Assembly: GCA_902492275.1 (NCBI GenBank)
Contig: CABUKW010000157.1
Coordinates: 1-6,457, forward strand
Origin: an uncultured Peptococcaceae bacterium
Lineage (GTDB): Bacteria > Bacillota > Peptococcia > Peptococcales > Peptococcaceae
DNA length: 6,457 bases
Reading direction: 5' to 3'
The notes beneath the pieces are model-generated. The model did not search any database, was not told the DNA's origin, and worked only from the letters and a program-made list of their open reading frames with translations. The first letter of the stretch is position 1, and each line of letters starts with the position of its first letter. The position numbers were made by a program, and so were the translations under genes. Shown piece after piece: positions 1 to 5,441 of the stretch.

Positions 1-10
1 TCCTTTTCAT
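1..10 (-). CDS. spoIIIAH: Probable start of spoIIIAH (only the first codons are in the window)
   Basis: Directly after the spoIIIAG stop codon the minus strand reads AAGAGGAAA followed by ATG AAA AGG and then the window edge, giving Met-Lys-Arg. A purine-rich ribosome binding site (GAGG, close to the ATG) and the position, 15 nt after spoIIIAG, are what is expected for spoIIIAH, the last gene of the operon in known spore formers. SpoIIIAH normally has one N-terminal membrane anchor and a ring-forming domain that binds forespore SpoIIQ across the intermembrane space. A basic Met-Lys-Arg start suits such an anchor. Only three codons are visible, so the identity rests on operon order, not on sequence similarity. 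Confidence 0.45.
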
Positions 11-25
11 TTTCCTCTTGACATA

Positions 26-595
26 TTACCAAATTGCTTCCCCCGGCAGTACGATAATCTGCTCTGTAGAAATCTGCAACACTGTCGCCGCTGCCTGTAG
101 CAATTGCTCCTGTACCTTGGCCTGTTCAGCTCCCTCGGCCACAATCAACACGCCGCAAATCTCCGGTGTCGTTTCTTCCACCAATAAAGCACCGCCTGTC
201 TGACTACCTGATTGCTGCACAATTGTCTGCGTTTCTTGCACTTCTGTCGTCTGCTGCTGGCTATCCCCACTAGTATCATTGCTGTTGCGCTCAGTTCGTT
301 GCAAATCTTTGGCATACTCCTTGCGGCCCAAATCATGAACTGTAATCTGCACCGCCACTGCACCGGCCCCTTTAACCTGTGATAAGGTTTGTGCCAACCG
401 GGCCTCCATTACTGATACAGAAGTTGTTTCCTGCCGTTCTTCTGCCTCTAAAGTCGGCAAAGAACTGTTATACTGCACCGATTGTTGCTGGACTGCCGCG
501 CTTTTGCTTCCAGCCAATAACAACGCGATACCCAAGAGCGCCAACAATCCCAACCGAAACAAATTTTTATTTAAGTTCTTCCAATCCATTAGCAT
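26..595 (-). CDS. spoIIIAG: Stage III sporulation protein AG (ring-forming channel protein)
   Basis: This 189-residue protein has a short basic N-terminus, one membrane segment at about residues 13-29 and a long extracytoplasmic part. Residues 64-86 (MEARLAQTLSQVKGAGAV...) match the family pattern of a helix followed by a GAG-V-V strand, and residues 144-188 (PEICGVLIVAEGA onward) form the second half of the ring-building fold. SpoIIIAG is known to assemble into a large ring in the intermembrane space as part of the mother cell-forespore channel. A Gln/Ser/Thr-rich segment at about 100-135 separates the two halves. The protein is shorter than B. subtilis SpoIIIAG (about 229 residues). It overlaps the end of spoIIIAF by 29 nt. 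The ATG at 595 has GAGG 6 nt upstream. A second ATG two codons later (589) is a possible alternative start. Operon position AG, between AF and the probable AH start, supports the call. Confidence 0.93.
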   Translation of the reverse strand: MLMDWKNLNKNLFRLGLLALLGIALLLAGSKSAAVQQQSVQYNSSLPTLEAEERQETTSVSVMEARLAQTLSQVKGAGAVAVQITVHDLGRKEYAKDLQRTERNSNDTSGDSQQQTTEVQETQTIVQQSGSQTGGALLVEETTPEICGVLIVAEGAEQAKVQEQLLQAAATVLQISTEQIIVLPGEAIW

Positions 596-1094
596 CTGTC
601 TCCTCTGTTTCTACTGTAATTTGTTCTACAGCCAAACCGTAATAGCCGCTTAATGCTTGCACAATTCTTTGTTTGTCCACATCTGTACCAGCGGGAATTT
701 GCACATGAAGCTGCTGCAGACATTGTTCTTCCACCACACTTTCTACCTGCACCTGCTCTAAATCGGTGGTCAACAAAAGCAATGACCGCACCTGCTCGTT
801 GAGCTTTTCACTGTACATCTGCTCCAATTGCTGCACCTGTTCCTGGTAAACCTCGCTATCCACAGCCAGACTCTCTGCCGTAGCTGTCGCCGGCATTGTA
901 AGCTGCCATTGTGCCAACATAGCTTCTGGATTGGCTAGCTGCATAACTGGCTGCAATAAGGTCAGCACCACAAAAAAGCCCATTGTCATCTTCACATAGC
1001 CCCGCAGAGAACCTTCCGGCAATAAAAAATCCAACAGTGTGGTCAAAAATATCATCACCAGAATATTCAACATCATGGCACGCAGTGTTTCCAC
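567..1094 (-). CDS. spoIIIAF: Stage III sporulation protein AF
   Basis: From the chosen GTG start the protein is 175 residues, somewhat shorter than B. subtilis SpoIIIAF (about 206). It has two membrane segments (about 7-24 and 36-54) joined by LLPEGSLRGYVK, the family's characteristic loop (LLP, small polar residues, then R/K-Y-K). A soluble region of about 120 residues follows. It contains a coiled-coil-like helix (about 80-108) and a compact alpha/beta domain (about 110-163, ending YYGLAVEQITVE) consistent with a ring-building-motif fold. The family forms part of the SpoIIIA channel in the outer forespore membrane. The GTG at 1092-1094 is preferred because AAGGAGGGG lies exactly 7 nt upstream. 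An earlier TTG start at 1115 would translate that ribosome binding site as Arg-Arg-Gly. The gene is separated from spoIIIAE by 79 nt and its last 29 nt are shared with spoIIIAG. Confidence 0.92.
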   Translation of the reverse strand: METLRAMMLNILVMIFLTTLLDFLLPEGSLRGYVKMTMGFFVVLTLLQPVMQLANPEAMLAQWQLTMPATATAESLAVDSEVYQEQVQQLEQMYSEKLNEQVRSLLLLTTDLEQVQVESVVEEQCLQQLHVQIPAGTDVDKQRIVQALSGYYGLAVEQITVETEETDANGLEELK

Positions 1095-1101
1095 AGCAAA
1101 G

Positions 1102-1110
1102 CCCCTCCTT
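1102..1110 (-). promoter_or_regulatory. Ribosome binding site that fixes the spoIIIAF start
   Basis: The minus strand reads AAGGAGGGG, followed by 7 nt and then GTG at 1094. This near-perfect Shine-Dalgarno sequence would lie inside the coding region if the upstream TTG at 1115 were used. It therefore decides the start in favour of the GTG. Confidence 0.85.
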
Positions 1111-1114
1111 CTCA

Positions 1115-1142
1115 AGCATCAACCCATTAAATAAATGATGCT
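1115..1142 (-). other. Intergenic hairpin between spoIIIAE and spoIIIAF
   Basis: The 79-nt gap between spoIIIAE and spoIIIAF (1095-1173) is the only sizeable gap inside the operon. It contains a perfect 7-bp inverted repeat, AGCATCA (1136-1142 read on minus) and TGATGCT (1115-1121), with a 14-nt AT-rich loop. No T-run follows, so it is not a typical intrinsic terminator. It ends 4 nt before the spoIIIAF ribosome binding site. It could be an RNA processing or stability element, or a modulator of spoIIIAF translation. The stem is short, and chance is possible. Confidence 0.35.
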
Positions 1143-1173
1143 GGCCTAACTGCCTTTTATTCACTGCCATGTC

Positions 1174-2232
1174 CTACAGCGTCGCGCCGCTGGCTACCAG
1201 TACAATTAAAATCATGAAAAAAAACAGCACGCCAGTCAGCGCCACCACTGCAAAGGCCAGCATAAAACTGCCTGCCGCCTGTTCCAACAGTGAAATCATC
1301 CGGCTATCACCTAAGGGCTGTAGCAGTGCAGCGGCAAAACTATAGAGAAAATATAAAATCAATATTTTTAACGCTGGCAGCACTGTCAACAGTAAAATGA
1401 CTAACAATCCGATAAAACCTAAGGCATTGCGAATCATCATACCGCCGCTTAATAGCGTATCCAACAGACCCGACAACATACCGCCCACCACCGGTACCGC
1501 AGCACTGGTTACGTATTTGACCGCCCGCAATGATAAACGGTCCAACGCCTGTCCACTGATGCCCTGAATACTCAATACTGCCAAAAACAACATAGTACTA
1601 AAGCTAATACTGGTTAAAATTACTTTGCGCAAAAAAGCAGCCAAGCTGCTTAAACGATAGGTATCACTAAAGCTATTGACCAGCTTCAACAGCAGCTCCA
1701 TAATAATCAAGGGCAACAGAATATGCTGACAAAAGAAAGCTGCCGACTGCACGATAAGCAACAAAGAAGGCTGCAACAGTCCAGCCGTTTTCACATTACC
1801 CAGCCCGGCCATCAATATCAGCTGCAACGGTAAAAGCAGCTCCATCAGTTCCGTCATGCCAGTCACTGCCTGCTGCGCGCATGCTAATACCTGTCGGCCG
1901 CTTTGCAAAATCAAGAGCACAGCGATGGCCTGTATCACCAGTCCGGAAACTTTCTGGATATTGCTATGCGAAAAACTACTCTCCAACTGCTTTAGCACTG
2001 CGAAAACGATAGCTAGCAAAATCAGTTGACCTAGCAATGAAAACTGCGCCGTTGCCGATTGCCACAAAAGATGTATCAGTTGCTGCCCTATCTGCAAAAA
2101 ATCAAATTCCAAATGACCACTCAGCAATTGTGCAAATAACTGCCGCACCGACAAAGCAGGAAAATCGTTTTGCAAGTGCTGCTCAATGGCTTCCAGCAAC
2201 GTATCCGTATCCAGCCCTTCTAGCCAATCCAT
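1174..2232 (-). CDS. spoIIIAE: Stage III sporulation protein AE (polytopic membrane component)
   Basis: This 352-residue protein has a hydrophilic N-terminus (about 1-60) and then roughly eight hydrophobic segments (about 66-82, 95-110, 128-145, 155-180, 203-223, 270-287, 288-303, 322-347). The segment YVTSAAVPVVGGMLSG at 240-255 is the family's conserved loop. SpoIIIAE is the large membrane component of the SpoIIIA channel. The ATG at 2232 has AGGAGG 6 nt upstream, overlapping the spoIIIAD stop codon. An in-frame TGA at 2254-2256 rules out any earlier start, as no ATG, GTG or TTG lies between. B. subtilis SpoIIIAE is about 399 residues and is described as having an N-terminal signal peptide. 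This copy has none, which accounts for most of the length difference. The gap to spoIIIAD is 10 nt. Confidence 0.95.
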   Translation of the reverse strand: MDWLEGLDTDTLLEAIEQHLQNDFPALSVRQLFAQLLSGHLEFDFLQIGQQLIHLLWQSATAQFSLLGQLILLAIVFAVLKQLESSFSHSNIQKVSGLVIQAIAVLLILQSGRQVLACAQQAVTGMTELMELLLPLQLILMAGLGNVKTAGLLQPSLLLIVQSAAFFCQHILLPLIIMELLLKLVNSFSDTYRLSSLAAFLRKVILTSISFSTMLFLAVLSIQGISGQALDRLSLRAVKYVTSAAVPVVGGMLSGLLDTLLSGGMMIRNALGFIGLLVILLLTVLPALKILILYFLYSFAAALLQPLGDSRMISLLEQAAGSFMLAFAVVALTGVLFFFMILIVLVASGATL

Positions 2233-2242
2233 GCGCCACCTC

Positions 2243-2626
2243 CTACAGAATGGTCAAAACACTCTCCAACACGGCTGTCAAGATTGGAAAGGCCAACAAT
2301 AAAATAGTCAGCTTCGCGGCAAATTCTAACTTCACGGCCAGCGCACTGCTGCCTGCATCTCTACATACCTGACAGAGAAATTCAGTAAGCCAAGCAATGC
2401 CCATAATTTTGAAAATCGTGGTTAAATAAATCACGTTAACACCAGCCTGCTCACTGAGCTGCAGCAATGTCTGCAACAACTCCTGCAATTGACCAGCCAT
2501 ACTCAAAAACAATACAAGACCGAAAGCAATTACCACAAAAACACTGAAATTGCTTTTATATTGCTGCAGCACCAGCCAAAGCACCAAGGTTAAAAAGCCA
2601 CAGCCTAGAATTTGAAAAATACCCAT
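2243..2626 (-). CDS. spoIIIAD: Stage III sporulation protein AD
   Basis: This 127-residue membrane protein is close to the usual family length (about 130). Hydrophobic segments lie at about 4-20, 28-44, 64-82 and 100-126. The region from about 71 to 110, IFKIMGIAWLTEF followed by CRDAGSSALA and KLEFAAKLTIL, is the conserved core of the SpoIIIAC/SpoIIIAD family. It acts with SpoIIIAC in the membrane base of the SpoIIIA complex, but its exact biochemical role is not established. The ATG at 2626 has GGAGG 5 nt upstream, placed just after the spoIIIAC stop. The gap to spoIIIAC is 12 nt. The TAG stop is embedded in the spoIIIAE ribosome binding site, which suggests translational coupling. Confidence 0.95.
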   Translation of the reverse strand: MGIFQILGCGFLTLVLWLVLQQYKSNFSVFVVIAFGLVLFLSMAGQLQELLQTLLQLSEQAGVNVIYLTTIFKIMGIAWLTEFLCQVCRDAGSSALAVKLEFAAKLTILLLAFPILTAVLESVLTIL

Positions 2627-2638
2627 GACCGCCTCCGG

Positions 2639-2836
2639 TTAATACAACAAAAATACCGTTTTTACATAGGTAAACAACTCAGACAACAAATCAATCACCA
2701 TAAATAATACAATCGCCAGTCCCGCCAAGGCAGCCAAATTGGCCTGATCCTCTTTGCCCATAGATTTCAGTACGCTGTGCAGCACAGCCGTTAAAATGCC
2801 AATTCCTGCAATTTTGAAAATAATGTCAATCTGCAT
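2639..2836 (-). CDS. spoIIIAC: Stage III sporulation protein AC
   Basis: This is a 65-residue protein with two hydrophobic helices (about 6-24 and 33-52) joined by the short polar loop KSMGKEDQAN, which is the family's characteristic feature (known members are about 65-68 residues). The opening, MQIDIIFKIAGIGI, is related to the core of SpoIIIAD (IFKIMGIAW), reflecting the known relationship between the two proteins. It is a small membrane subunit of the SpoIIIA channel. AGGAGG lies 10 nt upstream of the ATG and overlaps the spoIIIAB TAG stop. The gap to spoIIIAB is 14 nt. Confidence 0.94.
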   Translation of the reverse strand: MQIDIIFKIAGIGILTAVLHSVLKSMGKEDQANLAALAGLAIVLFMVIDLLSELFTYVKTVFLLY

Positions 2837-2850
2837 CCGTTATACGCCTC

Positions 2851-3363
2851 CTACCACAATAAAATCGCTACTGCTAAACTAACACAGACACCCATATACT
2901 GCCAAATTCGTCCTTGCTGCAACCTCTGCCGTTCTGCTTCTTCTAAAGCATATTGCAAACGTTGCTGCAATAATTGAAAATTTTTTTGCTGTGCTGTCAA
3001 ATCCCCTTCACCCAAACTCAAACCAAAACTACGCACAGCGCCCAATTCCTCCGCACCACAAAAAGTGGTCTGCTCTAACTGTGAAAGGCCATACTCCCAA
3101 GCGTGAAACACTGGCAAGTGCTCCTGCTCCATGGCAACCCAAACCCGATGAAAAAACTGCTGCAAAGGCTGCGGCAACTTTTCTTCCAATACCTCCATTG
3201 CCACCGGCACCGGCGTCAATGTATAAAAAATTTCTGTTTCCAACAATCGAAACGCATTTTGCAGCATAATAATATCCGCAATACGCCGCCGAAACCCATA
3301 CGCCTTATAAAATCCAATGGCCGTACCGGCGCCAATCAATAAACAAATACCGCCCCATTTCAT
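2851..3363 (-). CDS. spoIIIAB: Stage III sporulation protein AB
   Basis: This 170-residue protein matches the family length (about 171). A membrane segment at 4-19 is followed by a large, mostly helical cytosolic-type region and a second membrane segment at about 155-170. Family hallmarks are the segment LETEIFYTLTPVPVAMEVL at about 41-59 and GLSLGEGDLTAQQK at about 114-127. The architecture resembles the membrane platform proteins (GspF-like) of type II secretion and type IV pilus machines, which fits a partner for the SpoIIIAA ATPase. Its ATG overlaps the spoIIIAA TGA stop (ATGA, 4 nt), so the two proteins are likely made in coupled fashion. Confidence 0.95.
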   Translation of the reverse strand: MKWGGICLLIGAGTAIGFYKAYGFRRRIADIIMLQNAFRLLETEIFYTLTPVPVAMEVLEEKLPQPLQQFFHRVWVAMEQEHLPVFHAWEYGLSQLEQTTFCGAEELGAVRSFGLSLGEGDLTAQQKNFQLLQQRLQYALEEAERQRLQQGRIWQYMGVCVSLAVAILLW

Positions 3364-4274
3364 GCCAATACCTCCCTCTCATACTGTAACGCAACCTTTC
3401 CTCCTTGCCAACGCAAAGAAACCACCAAGGAAAAACAATCTCGCTGCAGCAAAGGCCCTAAAGCCGGATGCTGTAATAAATCCTCCAAGCCATCGCCATG
3501 GGCTGTCGTCAAAATATGCACACCACTTTGTAAAGCCTCTTCCAAAGCCTGTACATCAGCAATGCTGCCAATTTCGTCAGCAGCTACCACCTGCGGCGCC
3601 ATGGAGCGGATTAACATACGGATTCCTTCACTTTTGGGGCAACCGTCCAGTACATCGGTCCGGCACCCTACGTCCAACTGCGGAACGCCGCTGACACAGC
3701 CGGCTAATTCAGAGCGCTCGTCCACCACGCCTACATTGACACCGGTAAATTGCAACCCAGGAACCCCCTCGCTCAGTTGACGTATCAAATCCCGCAGCAG
3801 GGTTGTCTTTCCGCAGCCTGGCGGCGATACTAACAGTGTGTTATGAAGCTGACCGTCAGCCACCACTTTGGCAATCAATTCATTAGCCGCGCCCTTAACC
3901 GCCCTGGCAATTCGAAAATTCAGACCGCTAATTTGCTTTAAGGTGCGAATATGGCCATGCTCTAAAACACCTTTGCCCACAAAGCCTACACGGTGACCAC
4001 CGGGCAATGTCAAATAGCCCTGTCGGAATTCCTCCTCCCAAGCATAGGCCGAACCCTGACTGATACGGCTGACCAAGTGTTGTAACTGCGTTGTAGACAA
4101 GCATTCCGTTACCATCCGTTCCTTGCCTTGTCCCAACCGCAATAGCAACGGCCGTTCAACCCGGCAGCGAATCTCCTGCACCTGTCCCAGTTCCTGTTCA
4201 TATCGCCAAATTTGCTGTTGCAACTCCGGTGGGAAATATTGCCCCACAATTTTTCTTACCTCTTCTTCTACCAC
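3360..4274 (-). CDS. spoIIIAA: Stage III sporulation protein AA (secretion-type ATPase)
   Basis: From the chosen GTG start the protein has 304 residues, close to the 307 of B. subtilis. In order it has EIRCRVERPL (34-43), an LPGGHRVG motif (90-97), the Walker A motif PPGCGKTT (151-158), VVDERSEL (183-190), the Walker B region VVAADEIG (229-236) and TTAHGD (256-261). These identify a RecA-fold ATPase related to the AAA and secretion ATPases that power type II, type IV and related systems. It acts on the mother-cell cytoplasmic face of the SpoIIIA channel. The GTG at 4272-4274 is chosen because AAAGGAG sits 8 nt upstream. A longer reading from a TTG at 4337 would include that ribosome binding site in the coding region and has none of its own. 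It is the first gene of the operon and overlaps spoIIIAB by 4 nt. Confidence 0.95.
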   Translation of the reverse strand: MVEEEVRKIVGQYFPPELQQQIWRYEQELGQVQEIRCRVERPLLLRLGQGKERMVTECLSTTQLQHLVSRISQGSAYAWEEEFRQGYLTLPGGHRVGFVGKGVLEHGHIRTLKQISGLNFRIARAVKGAANELIAKVVADGQLHNTLLVSPPGCGKTTLLRDLIRQLSEGVPGLQFTGVNVGVVDERSELAGCVSGVPQLDVGCRTDVLDGCPKSEGIRMLIRSMAPQVVAADEIGSIADVQALEEALQSGVHILTTAHGDGLEDLLQHPALGPLLQRDCFSLVVSLRWQGGKVALQYEREVLA

Positions 4275-4282
4275 GGGCCTGT

Positions 4283-4289
4283 CTCCTTT
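4283..4289 (-). promoter_or_regulatory. Ribosome binding site that fixes the spoIIIAA start
   Basis: AAAGGAG on the minus strand is followed by 8 nt and then GTG at 4274. It would fall inside the coding region if translation began at the upstream TTG (4337). It therefore supports the 304-residue form of SpoIIIAA, which also agrees with the known family length. Confidence 0.85.
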
Positions 4290-4360
4290 CTGCAAACAAT
4301 TCTGTACGTTTGTAATTACTATATGCAGACAAGCCAAAGGCTAGAACAAAAATAACGCAT
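4290..4360 (-). promoter_or_regulatory. Probable spoIIIA promoter region
   Basis: A terminator lies just upstream and spoIIIAA just downstream, so the operon's promoter should fall in this stretch of about 70 nt. In characterised spore formers it is read by the mother-cell factor sigma-E. I see only partial matches to the sigma-E pattern. CATATAGT (4318-4325) resembles a -10 element but lacks a good -35. GCATATA (4320-4326) resembles a -35 but has only a poor -10 about 13 nt further on. AGACAAG on the plus strand (4327-4333) differs by one base from the SpoIIID core GGACAAG. An 8-bp palindrome, GTAATTAC, is at 4312-4319. The region call is by position, and the exact promoter boxes are not established. 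Confidence 0.4.
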
Positions 4361-4407
4361 AAAAAATCCCCGCATAACTGAACATACATTTATCAGCTAT
4401 ACGAGGA
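4361..4407 (-). terminator. Intrinsic terminator between the upstream block and spoIIIA
   Basis: On the minus strand TCCTCGTATAGCTGA (4393-4407) pairs with TCAGTTATGCGGGGA (4367-4381) over 15 contiguous positions around an 11-nt loop. Six T residues (4361-4366) follow immediately. Three of the pairs are G-U type in minus-strand RNA. In plus-strand RNA the same positions would be A-C mismatches, so the element is directional. It begins about 15 nt after the stop codon of the 95-residue coiled-coil gene and should end transcription of the upstream block before spoIIIA. Confidence 0.88.
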
Positions 4408-4422
4408 ATATCTCTTCCTATT

Positions 4423-4710
4423 TTATTTAATACCTACATAAATTTTGAAATAACTAAACATTTCCTCCAGCAGTTCCCTACGAGCTGCCAACTGCTTATA
4501 ATCGGAGCTGCGCCCTTGTCCGAGCTGCCGCAGTTGCTCCATTTTCAGACAGATCTGCTCCTGTTCCCGCTGCAGTTGCTCAAACAGATTTTCAAAACGT
4601 CCCAGCCGCTGCACCGGTTCTCCTCGATACCAGCCATTTTCAAAAACCAAATCCCGTCTGATAATTTCATACCGTTGCTTTTCCTCTTGCCATACTGTAC
4701 ATCGCTTCAT
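4423..4710 (-). CDS. Small coiled-coil protein of unknown function
   Basis: I do not recognise this 95-residue protein. It has no signal peptide or membrane segment and is rich in Gln, Glu, Arg and Leu. An N-terminal part with Trp and Tyr (residues 7-29) is followed by a long amphipathic helix (about 38-64), a Gly-containing turn (LGQGRSS, about 63-69) and a second helix (about 70-91), so it probably folds as a helical hairpin. Its ATG overlaps the TGA stop of the histidine kinase gene by 4 nt (ATGA), with AAAGGGG 7 nt upstream, so its translation is probably coupled to that of the kinase. A longer reading from 4842 would lie deep inside the kinase gene and is rejected. It is the last gene before the terminator. 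A role in modulating the kinase is only a guess from position. Confidence 0.75.
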   Translation of the reverse strand: MKRCTVWQEEKQRYEIIRRDLVFENGWYRGEPVQRLGRFENLFEQLQREQEQICLKMEQLRQLGQGRSSDYKQLAARRELLEEMFSYFKIYVGIK

Positions 4711-5441
4711 TGTGCAGCCCCTTTCTGTGTATCCTCTGCCGGACAAGCAGGCAATGCGAAAGACAACACCGTCCCCTTTCCTTGCTTGCTCTCTGCCCAG
4801 ATATGTCCCTGATGCAGTTCTATAATAGAACGGCAAATCCATAACCCTAAACCTGTATTTTTTTCTTCCCCAGACCGGTCTTGCCCTTTGGAAAAAGGCT
4901 GAAATAACTGCATCAGTTTTTCCTCGCTGATTCCACAGCCATCATCGGCCACATGGGTAAGCAAATATCCGTCCTTTCGAGAAAAAGAAACAATGATCGT
5001 TCCGCCAGGTTCTGTAAATTTGATGCTGTTGCTGATTAAATTAACCAGAACTTCTCTTAACCGGCCCCAATCTCCGTTGATAGTAGCCCAGTCCACCTCC
5101 ATGACCTGATAGGTAATTTGTTTTTCTCGCATCCGTAACTCCAACAAATTACCCACCTCCACCGCAATCCGGCATAAATCCAAAGGCTGCGAATCCAAAA
5201 TGATTTGGTTGGATTCCAGCTTGGCCCAATCTAAAATCTGATTGACCACCAGTAATAATTTTTGGGCACTATCGGTCATTTTCAACAGATATTTCTTTTG
5301 TACGTCGTTCAACTCGCCCACCTGTTCCTCCACCAACAAATCGCCAAAGCCCTTGATCGCATTCAGTGGTGTACGAATTTCATGACCAATCTGGGCCAAA
5401 AAGCGGGCAAATTCTAATTGCTCTCTACTTTTATCCGTCAT
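4707..5441 (-). CDS. Soluble histidine kinase without a sensor domain
   Basis: This 244-residue protein is essentially only a kinase core. The dimerisation and phosphoacceptor helix holds IGHEIRTPLNAIKGF with the phosphorylated His at residue 20. The ATPase domain has the N box (LREVLVNLISNSIKFT, 128-143), the G1 box (DDGCGI, 166-171), the F box (LFQPFSK, 179-185) and the G2 box (TGLGLWI, 196-202). All catalytic motifs are present, so it should autophosphorylate. There is no membrane segment, PAS, GAF or HAMP domain, and no response regulator gene in the window, so it is a cytosolic orphan kinase. The start ATG lies within the end of the ferritin-like gene (11-nt overlap), with GGAAGG 8 nt upstream. 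Such kinases may feed the Spo0A phosphorelay in spore formers, but nothing in the sequence shows the partner. Confidence 0.92.
   Translation of the reverse strand: MTDKSREQLEFARFLAQIGHEIRTPLNAIKGFGDLLVEEQVGELNDVQKKYLLKMTDSAQKLLLVVNQILDWAKLESNQIILDSQPLDLCRIAVEVGNLLELRMREKQITYQVMEVDWATINGDWGRLREVLVNLISNSIKFTEPGGTIIVSFSRKDGYLLTHVADDGCGISEEKLMQLFQPFSKGQDRSGEEKNTGLGLWICRSIIELHQGHIWAESKQGKGTVLSFALPACPAEDTQKGAAQ

Noticed and set aside
1115..1142. Reading the AE/AF hairpin as a transcription terminator
   Set aside because: The stem is short and not GC-rich, no T-run follows, and downstream spoIIIA genes need read-through.
856..1170. 104-residue minus-strand frame covering the spoIIIAE/spoIIIAF gap
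   Set aside because: It runs mostly through spoIIIAF in another frame, has no recognisable domain and no good ribosome binding site.
2037..2372. 111-residue plus-strand frame opposite spoIIIAD and spoIIIAE
   Set aside because: It is antisense to two well-supported genes. Composition looks like a reverse-complement artefact and there is no ribosome binding site.
3317..3694. 125-residue plus-strand frame opposite spoIIIAA and spoIIIAB
   Set aside because: It is the antisense shadow of two clear genes, with a Pro-rich low-complexity translation and no family resemblance.
4275..4337. Longer SpoIIIAA starting at a TTG at 4337
   Set aside because: There is no ribosome binding site before the TTG, the Shine-Dalgarno sequence AAAGGAG would be translated, and the shorter form fits the family length.
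4354..4375. Direct repeat ATGCG flanking the terminator T-run
   Set aside because: Five bases repeated once in an AT-rich spacer is expected by chance and matches no known element.
4406..4421. Short hairpin (AGGAA / TTCCT) just after the coiled-coil gene
   Set aside because: Its stem is only 5 bp with no T-run, and it overlaps the base of the much stronger 15-bp terminator stem.
4711..4842. N-terminal extension of the 95-residue coiled-coil protein (start at 4842)
   Set aside because: It would lie entirely inside the C-terminal part of the histidine kinase. The ATG at 4710 has its own ribosome binding site and the typical ATGA coupling overlap.
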